Shown piece by piece: positions 55,447 to 64,000 of a stretch of DNA of 64,000 nt. The notes under the pieces are model-generated. The model was not told the origin of the DNA. It saw nothing but the letters and a program-made list of their open reading frames with translations, and searched no databases. The stretch comes from Amanita rubescens (lineage: Eukaryota > Basidiomycota > Agaricomycetes > Agaricales > Amanitaceae). How positions within the stretch are numbered: position 1 is the first letter of the stretch; each line of letters opens with the position of its first letter. The position numbers were made by a program, and so were the translations under genes. Location of the stretch: positions 26,194 through 90,193 of the forward strand of contig WION01000218.1 of the NCBI GenBank assembly GCA_015039365.1. The letters run 5' to 3'.

Positions 55447-57880
55447 TTAATCACTGTTCGACATCGTCGTATCATACACGATGGTCGCTGGTCCTCTGTG
55501 CCACATGTGACATATGTCAATTAAACACACATTTAACATCAAGAAGCATAAAACGCACCGTTTCTCGACACCCTGTATGATTTTATCAGATATATTTCTT
55601 TTAAAAAACAGAGAGCATAGAAACGTACATCTTCCTTCCAGGCAATATGAGCCTTGAGCTCCGTCAATCCGAAAAGTAGCACAACGTCAAGCTCGAATCG
55701 GAAATACTCCTTTCCTCCGTTCAATAGTGGCTTCAAGTGACTTTTTAGGGTCGTTAGATCGGCTATAACGTCGCAGTTATCTTCGAAAAACTCTGTCGAG
55801 GTATTTGATAATCAGCCTTCCTCTCGACTGGGATATAAGCTATGTACCTGGCTCGAGATCCAACCATAGCGGTGCCTTCGCAGCGCGTCCACGATAACAT
55901 TTCAAGACAAGCTCAACAGTATCAAACTCCTCAAACTGGCGTCGCGGTAATTCGTGGAAATAGGTCTTTCTAAACTCCTTTTCCTCGGAAACGGCAGTTG
56001 CCTGCGTTCTAAAATTAAGTAAAATTGTCTCGCAAAAATGAACGCTACTAGCCTTTGCTAGAATTTCAGAAAAGATGCCTTCAATCCGACGTGGTCCAGA
56101 CGGCGAGGGGTAGACTAGACTAGGGCGACAAATATGTTCGGGGTTCGTTGGCTCGAACAAGCGCGTGGCCTCAATACCGAATGTAAACTTCGAGACGCGG
56201 ACGGAGACACGATGATCGATATGGTAAGAGACGGCTCCTTCTGCAACCGCCTTGTTGCTGCGAGAAAATTTAAATCAAGTCAACAACTCTCTGTACTTGG
56301 AAGTCACGTACAGATATCGATCGGGCCGGAGAATTTGGATGTCTCGCTCTTTAAAGTGTCCATCCAGTCTTGAGAAGAGGTAGTCTGAGGTAGCAAAGCC
56401 ACCAACGAGACATATCGCCTACAAAGTGAAATGGGAAACCTGGACACATCGGGGTAAAGGACGATTACCTTGATGGTAGTTCTGGATTTTGAACATTGGT
56501 CTTCAATCGTCTCAATGATGGCCTTTACAGAGGGGTCGAAGAAGCTCGCTACTTTCTCCCTAAATCGCGTAGCGTAGCATCAAGCACGAGGCAAAAGTTA
56601 TGAATAAAGTACTTGCCCACTGAGTTTTAAACCACCCGCTTTAATATTGAGATCGGGATCGTTATCGCTTCCTTTTCCGAACTTGATAAATGACGGCTTG
56701 GAAGAGTTCCTAAAACTTGTCTTGGTTGTCTTATCGAAAAACTTTTTCATCGTCGCTATCTCTTCAGGGCCTCCAAACTTTGATCCATGTAAATAGCCTA
56801 GAGTCAAGTAGATAAGGGTGAATATAGCAAAACGAAGATCAGCGGTCACTTTTCAAGTATTCTTCAGCACGTCCTGTGACAAAAGTCGACCCTTGGAGAA
56901 GACCTGCAAGAGACGGTTAGCTACAGGTGAACTCTTCCACGTCAAGAACGTACATTCAGCCGCCGAGATCTCTTTCAAAGATCTGTCTGATGCACGGGTA
57001 TAGGTGCTAATATCAATGGTTCCACCGCCACGGTCAACGACCATCACTCCATAGTCCAACTATCACATTTGTCAATCGAGAGTAGGAGTAAAATGAGTAA
57101 TTGCTTTACGCACCAAGCGTTCCAATACTGTTGGGATGTTGTTCAAGCAATAATGCAGACTAGCCTCGCCTTCAGTGACGAAGCTGACTTGATCCAACGC
57201 CTCCGCTTCGTTCTTCACCAGACCCGCAGAGATAGCCGCATTCCGCATCTCTGATTGCTGTCTCCCTTCCCACCCATTCGGATGGCTGAGAATAAAGTTT
57301 ATATCGTCTTTTACCGAGTTCCACATATCGTCCCCTTGGCGTTCTTGGATATACCGTTTCGTTGCGTCGAATAGATGGCGATGGCGGTTTTGTTCCTCGG
57401 AAGTGGGGGCAGGTCTCCCGCGTTGAATCCTTGCTCAGCGGCCAAGCGAGGGGGACGAAGATGCAATTTAAACCTTTGAAATCCGGTGAGTGCTGCGGAA
57501 ACTGGAAAAGATGCTTTACTGTACCATTCTGATCTGACTATGCCCGGAGTTTCGAATAGTTCTGGATTCGTATCTGGATCTGTTTCCGATCCAACTGCGA
57601 CGACTGTTCCATCTTCATCATAGCAAACTACGCTGGGAATTTTCGAGTCACCCGCAACCTTTTGTTGTCTGGGAAACCTGCCAAGTAACGAGTAAGACGG
57701 AAAACACTACCACAGCATGTTAATAAGATTCGTACTGAGTTACTCCGCGAATTTCGGGAGATTGGCCAGGGTCCAAAATCGAGTACGAGGCACCGCTGAA
57801 CGTCGTGCCAAGTCAAAGGCCACGACAAGTTTCCTCCTAGTTCCCGTGTATGGCTTCCGATGAACGGTGGATGTGGACAT
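55447..57880 (-). pseudogene. Hsp70-like ATPase (HSPA12 type), distant copy 8, decayed
   Basis: Same exon order as the tandem copies. Start MSTSTVHRKPYTGTRRKL at 57880. The phosphate-1 loop is broken: one base is missing at about 57811 so VAFD is followed by a shifted frame, whereas the codons for GTTFSGASY can be seen in the other frame. A second, larger loss near 57375 removes about seven codons and shifts frame in the IDIFSDLL region. Elsewhere LSHPNGWEGRQQSEMRNAAI, VTEGEASLHYCLN, CGGG changed to RGGG (VVDRGGGTIDISTYT), the adenosine motif near 56400, RPDRYL and ELKAHIAWKED are readable, with terminal GPATIVYDTTMSNSD and TAA at 55447-55449. Its 3' end is the source type for the short relics at 37.9, 46.3 and 61.8 kb. 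Confidence 0.8.
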
Positions 57881-58370
57881 GTTGATTGGCTGGAAGTGGG
57901 GTCGAAGTTTCAGAGAGAAAGCGCGGTTGCCTGGTGAGGCCGCATCATATATATGAAAGGACAGATTACTCACGCAATAGTACAAGCGTGCTTTCAACGT
58001 GCCTTCAAGATGGATCTAACGCAGTTGATAAGGACGCTCGTAAAGGGGGCAGTGTGTTTAACACGAGAATGTCCGAATTCATCGCTATCACAGAACCACC
58101 GAATTTGTTCACCCTCGTGCAAGACACATGATTCATGCTGCGCATATAGAAACCCGGAATGCCGTATAGAAGCCAGATTAGGGAGCGCTGATAGTAGAAG
58201 GATCGTGTGTTTGAACGCGTTGTAATAGGAATGCGTGGTAGTACATGATGCTGCATCGTGTCGATGATCGTGATGAGCTGTGACGAGGGGTCAGATTCCC
58301 ATTCTCAACTTTGCGTACTGCGCAAGGCGACGATGAGTCCTATATTCAAAAAAAAAAAGAAGAGAGCGTC
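57881..58370. other. Spacer upstream of Hsp70-like copy 8
   Basis: About 490 bp, including an A-rich run (about 58348-58359). No recognisable gene. Confidence 0.4.
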
Positions 58371-58555
58371 ACTCACCGGTCGCCTGGATACTAGTGAATA
58401 ACGTGGACAGGAAATCGCTGTAGTTCCACATGCCGGGGCACCAAGACTGGGTGATCTTGGCGCAGCAGAAGTTCATGCACATTTGCAGCGCTACTTGAAC
58501 GATGAGAGGGTCAAGGTCGGCAGCCGTGGAGGTTTTGACCTTCAACACCTCCGAT
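58371..58555 (-). pseudogene. Exon relic of a coiled-coil hypothetical protein family
   Basis: Minus strand reads VLKVKTSTAADLDPLIVQVA, then MCMNFCCAKITQSWCPGMWN and YSDFLSTLFTSIQATG before GTGAGT. The DPLxVQxALQM...ITQSWCPG pattern belongs to the same type of basidiomycete hypothetical protein as the gene at 1-2020. Only this exon is visible. Confidence 0.6.
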
Positions 58556-58691
58556 CATCCATGCGAGGGAGGTAGTGGTGTACAAGTACCATGCAGGCAT
58601 TGACCCGCTTAGTAGGCATCGTGAGCGGTACCAGAGGAACACGTTACGTCACCGGTCACGCGTTATCCGACGATAGCATGCCTCGAACATC

Positions 58692-60118
58692 ATGAGAACC
58701 ACGCTCCCAACTTTGTCTTACAACCCGACAGGTTTTTCGCGGGACGAAGATTTTCACAGTTCCGCGTACACAAAGGGACAAGCTCCACGAACAGATCTTC
58801 AACACCTCGTTCCATGGAATACATTTGAAACAGAGATCAACGAGGCTATTACTACTCGCATGTTCGCTATGGGCATTCCCTTAGACGCCGAATATGACAT
58901 CGGGTCCCTACCAAAGAAACAACCACTCGTGGTGAACGAAGAAAGTGTTCGACAGGAGGCGAGAAGGCAGCTGCACGATTTGGTGGTAGAGGTGCTGGAT
59001 ATACTTGGGATTGAAGGGTGGTTCTCCCCGTCAGACTCTGGGAATAATCAAATCGTTGGAGAGCCCGACTTTTCTTGGTTGCAGGCTCCCACCAGGCATC
59101 CCAAGGTTGTGGTACGTGTATCAATGATTTCTATTTTTGACACGCCTCATCTTTGCGGGGACAGGTAGAGTACAAGACAAAATGGGCGGCCCCTCTTGAG
59201 AATTTGCCCGAGTATTTTCAACGTAGAGCTCAGGAAATCCCTCGGCTGGCGCGACAGTCGATCGACGCTGTCTTCCAACTCTACGGCTACATGACGTTTA
59301 ACGAGAACAAATATGGCATACTCAATAATATGGATTGTGCTTGGTTTTTCCAACGCGTCGAGACTCCCGAAGGCCAAGGCAAAACCTTGCAGTACTACGG
59401 GCCGATCAGTTTTGGTTCGGTTGGTTCACCAAGTATGCTCAAAGCCTTTGTGGGCACTGTTCTGCTTGCCGAAACTGCACTTAGTACCTGGTTTCATACT
59501 AGTTCCCCAACCTCTGCCAATGTACCCTCTGCCACAGCTACTCGTAGCCGTGACGCAGCCCTTGCGCAGGCACAGTCATACCATCCGGTCGTCGAGGCTG
59601 GATCATATCCGGTTTTGCCACTTGACCCTCGTCTTTGCTATTTTGACCGTACTTCCGTGCGTCATGCGCCACAACGAGGCTGTACATTAAAGGCAACACT
59701 GGTGAAACGAATTTGGAATTTGGATGTCTACTGCAAAATTATAGACCTTTTTCAGAGGGGAGATGCCATGGATGCGCTGGATACGGAGGTGCGCAATTAT
59801 GCCACCTTGCAGCATCTGCAAGGCATAGTTATTCCGTGCGTCCGTGGATATTACGATGTTTGGGGACTCTTGAGGCTCCTTGCGCTCGAAGATGTTGGTA
59901 CCGCAATCCCTGAAGATGGGCCAATCAATACCCGGACGAGGAGACGGATGAGATCCGCTCTTGGTCGCATTCACTCGGCAGGATATGTTCACGGTGATAT
60001 TGCACGACGCAACTTCTGCCAGAAGGGTCGTGCGATATCCTTGGTCGACTTGGAGACGTTGGCGGCGGGAAGTCCTGAACAAATGGCAGCTGAATTAGCC
60101 GAAATTGATGCATTGTAG
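58692..60118 (+). CDS. PD-(D/E)XK nuclease-like and protein-kinase-like fusion, copy B
   Basis: Exons 58692-59111 and 59165-60118, 457 residues; intact. Same signatures as copy A: GEPDFSWL, VEYKTKW, GYYDVWGLLRLLALEDVGT, HSAGYVHGDIARRNF, LVDLETLAAG. Differences from A are scattered substitutions, a one-residue loss (EGWFSP here, EGWFESSP in A) and a three-residue gain (ALSTWFHTS). Both copies staying open suggests selection or a very recent duplication. Confidence 0.78.
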
Positions 60119-60691
60119 ATTATTTCTTACACCTGAATTGCATGCAGTAATTTCACACTTGGTCTGCATCTCCTGCAGAGGCTCGCTGCCGAATCTCGGT
60201 CATCGGCGCATCAAGCAACGGGAACTGTGACTCTCCAAATGCATTCGTCCCGCGTCTCAGTACTTAGCGTAAACCCGTAAAGCTGCATCGTCCGGAGGAG
60301 CGTCTGGGTAGCGTCGCACGTCGGTACACAATCCCAGTTCCTCTCAAAGCATGCTCTGGATTATTTCGCTTCGCCTGAATAGCGTCCAACACGCTCCAAA
60401 GTAAACTTGCAGCAGCAGTTAGAGCGATATTCGTATCAGACGATCGACCAAACTGTCCAAGGGTGCTGATGCAGAGGGGCATAAATATTGAGAACTGCGG
60501 TATGGATTCGATTAAAAAACGTCGGTGACTAGTAACTATGAGCAAACTACAAGCTTCCGTTCGGAGTATATAGACTTCTTCGTTGAATCTGAAAAATACA
60601 AATGAGAAAAAGGAGCGTATGAGTCCATGACATAGCTACAAAAGTTCCATAAGTAATTTGTACGGATAGCCCTTACAATCGACCCCCAAAA

Positions 60692-61010
60692 CTAGTGGAC
60701 TAGCTTAGACAGATCGCCGTTGGTGGTGTTGGTGTCGTTACGGCCAAGGGATCCCAGGCCAAAGTTGGTAATAGCGCCGCGGAGGGTCCAGTAGTGGGTA
60801 ATATGTGTGATGGACGGTGTTGGTGGTGATACCGTGACCGAACAGTAGCGTAGCAATGGAGTTGTTGTGTTGCGGACAGAGTCGTCATCATTTTGCCAGG
60901 TGGCCTCGTCCCAGCTCGCTACTACAAGGGTACCAATGCGGGAAGGTACATGTCGAGAAAAGCGTTGAACCAGATACCAGCCGAAGTAGCCTTGTGAGCA
61001 TAGTCCTCGT
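60692..61010 (-). pseudogene. C-terminal fragment of an unrecognised protein gene, copy B
   Basis: Counterpart of 40168-40480. The best frame reads VASWDEATWQNDDDS, ITHYWTLRGAITNFGLGSLG and GRNDTNTTNGDLSKLV. No start and several frame changes. Confidence 0.45.
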
Positions 61011-61063
61011 CGGCCGTGGGGTCGTGTCCATTGTGAACCATGTTTGGGACGTAGAAAGAGTAA

Positions 61064-61495
61064 TACCTCCTGAGGGAGCGACGAAATATCTAGCTCATGT
61101 TTCATCACGAGCAGTGACGAAGTTCAAAGGCTTCCCAACTTGGACGTCAGCGTCGTTATATGTTGTTGATGACTAGCAGGCTAAAGATGGGCTGTTGAGC
61201 GCGCAAAGCGAGAACGCGTAACGTGGCGTAAACGAACCTGATCTGAGCTCTCTCAACCCACACCGTGACTGTCGCGCTCCTCCAAAACCGACAACCAGGA
61301 GGTATCGAATCGCCAACAATTGTAGACGCGTTTCAGTCGGTAACGAATTTTAGGTCCACATGTCGAGGAAGAAAGGATCCGGGAGCGGTTGTTGTCGAAT
61401 TGGATGTCGCTGTCGGGGAGGCTGAACAGGAGCTTTTCCAGATTGGAGATTTCGATTCCGAAGGTTATGGCGGAGGCGAGGGTTGTGGATGAGGG
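61064..61495. repeat. Dispersed repeat R1, copy c
   Basis: Third copy of R1. It is near-identical to copy b from GTAACGTGGCGTAAACG onward and conserves the same 75-codon frame (61265-61492). Confidence 0.8.
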
Positions 61496-61559
61496 AAGTA
61501 GTGGAGTAAATGGGCAATTCGGGAGTGGCGGTACTAGTGGAGTGTGAAGAGTGCAGCCG

Positions 61560-61925
61560 GAAGGAACATATCTACACGAGGTGCTTAGTAGTTAGGTCTT
61601 TCAAAATAACCTCGCTGATGCATTTCCATAGCCATGGTGTACGTGAACCGGAGGTCCCTCGCCATATCTTTGTTTATAATTTGTAGCCCAATGTGTTAAC
61701 ATGTACTACCACCCGTTTACTGCTCTGCTTGCTCTGGATGCGCATTTTCATCGGGCGACACCGGCTATTTATCACTGTTCGACATCGTCGTATCATGCAC
61801 GATGCCCGCTGGTCCTCTGTACCACATATGTCAAATAAGCACACATTAAACATCAAGAAGCATAAAACGCACCGTTTCTCGACCTGTACGAATTTATCAG
61901 ATATATTTCTTTGACAAAAAATAGA
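61560..61925. pseudogene. F-box 3' relic and Hsp70-like 3' relic with empty transposon site
   Basis: GAACATATCTACACGAGG through CCGGAGGTCCCTCGCC (single copy at 61648-61658) is uninterrupted. From about 61765 the minus-strand Hsp70-like terminal exon, an intron (ACCGTTTCTCGACC) and trailing sequence follow. This is the empty counterpart of 40998-41152 plus 46174-46465. Confidence 0.85.
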
Positions 61926-62170
61926 GAGCATAGAATCTGAATCTGAATATATGCATAGGAGGTGAGTCGGTGTATGGAAATATAGAGTACACAAGTCGGA
62001 GCGCCGATGAGTCGAGAATATCTGAAAACATGATAGAAAGATGAAAAGAATTCCCGGCACTCGAGTCGTACACATAAAGAACCGTTAATGCCAATTCGTA
62101 TCCCCCCGTGAGTTACACCCTCTCAGGAGCAACTGATACGACCCTTCCGAAGGTGAGTAGCATTGAACCA

Positions 62171-64000
62171 CTACGGCTGTGGCGCCTGAACGCGATGTTT
62201 TTCGATTAAGCGGATGGTTTCTTCCAAAGTATAGTCTTTGTCACCGAGACGTGAGGTGGGGATGCATTCGCAAAATGTGCGAATATCATTGTGGACTTGT
62301 GCAATCTCTGGTGACTTGGCATAATCCTCAAGGGCAGATACGACGCTTTCTTCGGATATATCGATCGCTGACAGTCGATGCATCACAATTGTGAGGTCCA
62401 CGATATATGCCATGACGCATGCTATGTTGCGAAAGCTACCAATATGTTTTAGCATTCTAGCACCGACTCTAAAACAAGGGACGTACGTGTTTTGGTAAAC
62501 ATCAAAAATCCACTTGGCAAACAGGACTGCTGTCCCGATGGACAAAATAACAATGCCTGCAGGGGTTGATGCGGCACCAGCAATGGCGGCCACCGTTACC
62601 ATCGTCAGGCCATCGCTAGGGCTGAACAACGAAGTGAGAACAGGGAACAAAATCCTTGAATCTATACATACGTCTTGGTATTCGGATTTGCAACCAAATC
62701 ATCGACAAGTACCAACATCTTCGCCTTGAAATCGTTGCCCACCAGGTACTGCAAGAGGTAAGGATTAGTATTAAAAAAGCGCGTCTGATGAAAGGAATGT
62801 ACAGCATTTGAGTCGTGGATATTCCAAACGGAAACGATATCGCGATGGATCACGTCGAGGCATTGCTGAAGTTTCTTTTGTCTGAAGTCCGTGCTTGAGA
62901 GTAGCCCGTTCCAGTATCCTGCGCAGATAAGAAATTGAACAGAACAACAGGACGTGTATGTACGCACTTTTCCGACCAATGCTATCAGAGAAGGCTTAAG
63001 TACACGCGCACAGGCATTCAGTGCAAATGCTCACTCAATAGACGCCTCAATTTTCAGGTCGTTATCTGCTCTTTGAGCGAGGGAGAAGTTGAGAGAAGAG
63101 GGCTCTGTGTGCCAAGGAACGCCCGTTTGCTTTTGTATTTCCTTATCGGTAGCTTGTATCAATTCTCTGATAGTATCTTTGTATCTCTGGCCACCTGAAA
63201 GGGGTAAAGGGAAGCGTTAACTTTGCAATCGACTCCGAAGAGCGGTGCTACCCACTAGACACCCGCATTATAGGAACTTCCCGATTGCTTTTGTCAAGGG
63301 GTCAACGCACAACTCTTTGAAAGTCCTCTTGGCTTTCTCCTCGCCGTCAAGCCAAAGCTGCTCTGTGCTTCCGCCTCTGAAAGCAGATTTCCGAATTTCC
63401 GACGTAACAAGTATATCGTACTTTGTGAATACAACAATATGAGGCACTGTGTTTGTCGCTTGTTAGGGGAGCTTGGATGGCAGAGAATGGTGAGACTTAC
63501 CGCCGCGTCCACGCACCAGATTGACTATGTCCTCCACTCCTCTTTCTGCGACGCGATCGCCAGCGACAGGCACTGAGATACAAATCCTGAAAGTATGCTG
63601 TCTCGAATTGGAACATAATGGTCGGTGCCCAGTGACTCACCAGATGGCATGAAGTTTGTCTTTGAGTTCCGTCATTTGCTCACGTCCTTCGATGAAACGC
63701 TTCACCGTGTCGAACTTGGCAACCTCGCCAGGCTCGAAGCCTTCGGAGTCGTGTAAAATAATCTTGTCGTTATTAGGATGACGAAATTCAGCGTCGATGT
63801 TTGCTTTTCCTGGGCCATCGTGAGAGACTTGCTGAAGGGCGATCAGCATCGGGGTCCTTCAATGATAATGCAAGCGCTTACAGCAAAACCTTCCCGACAC
63901 CAAAGACTTTGTTGATCATCGATGACTTTCCACATCCCGTCTATAGAAAGTCGGAGATCGATTAATTATATCTTACATCTCGCTAAGAAACGACAATATT
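62171..64000 (-). pseudogene. G-domain protein, copy B, partial and frameshifted
   Basis: Near-identical to 46707-48540. The C-terminal exon (62650-62171) with the hydrophobic helix, the IILHDSEGFEPGE exon and the GCGKSS P-loop half are present, and the first exon lies beyond 64000. Compared with copy A, runs of four C are three C at about 63280 (breaking the LTKAIGEVP frame) and at about 63893 (just before a splice donor), and an A run is one shorter near 63198 in an intron. Either two frameshifts inactivate the copy or these are homopolymer errors in the assembly. Confidence 0.65.

Larger units (their letters stand above)
58638..64000. repeat. Segmental duplication, copy B (no transposon)
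   Basis: Matches 38052-41152 plus 46174-48540 as one continuous block. It includes nuclease-kinase B, the decayed fragment, R1c, F-box and Hsp70 relics and G-domain copy B, and continues past the window end. Confidence 0.92.

Overview
The window reads as nuclear DNA of a mushroom-forming basidiomycete (Agaricomycetes). Genes are split by many short GT-AG introns (about 46-90 nt), both strands are used, there are no operons or bacterial ribosome sites, and the families present are typical accessory families of that group: HSPA12-type Hsp70-like ATPases, a FunK1 kinase, nuclease-kinase fusions, F-box proteins, small G-domain proteins, small secreted proteins and a KDZ/CxC-type DNA transposon. 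All exon joins below were read by eye. REGION 1 (1-33.3 kb, mostly minus strand): the 3' part of a coiled-coil protein gene leaves the left edge. Seven head-to-tail Hsp70-like ATPase genes follow (ends at 2196, 5184, 8219, 15241, 20057, 23076, 25963), interrupted by a FunK1 kinase (12240-14768), a small secreted peptide gene (18630-19106) and a decayed gene fragment (about 19.55-20.0 kb). The block ends with a single-copy-looking polarity gene of the Boi1/Boi2 type (28853-33304). REGION 2 (33.4-48.7 kb): a second secreted peptide, an F-box/zinc-finger gene, a PD-(D/E)XK-plus-kinase gene and a G-domain gene. The 38.05-48.5 kb part is duplicated at 58.64-64.0 kb. In the first copy a 5.0-kb transposon (41153-46173) sits in a relic of the F-box gene 3' end. 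The second copy preserves the empty target, so the element ends and an 11-bp flanking direct repeat can be read directly. REGION 3 (49.5-55.1 kb) is the most unusual part. Downstream of a second G-domain gene, one reading frame starts at 50717 with a 40-codon exon and is then cut into more than fifty exons of exactly one codon each. The first 22 or so are separated by introns of unrelated sequence. The last 33 are separated by a nearly invariant 60-nt intron in a perfect 63-bp tandem register (52344-54422). No microexon is a stop codon, and all internal exons are multiples of three. I know of no described system like this. REGION 4 (55.1-64 kb): an eighth, decayed Hsp70-like gene, then the second copy of the nuclease-kinase and G-domain genes. 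Several families here (Hsp70-like ATPases, FunK1, nuclease-kinase fusions, G-domain proteins) expand and decay quickly in fungi and could be defence or self-recognition related; that is inference.
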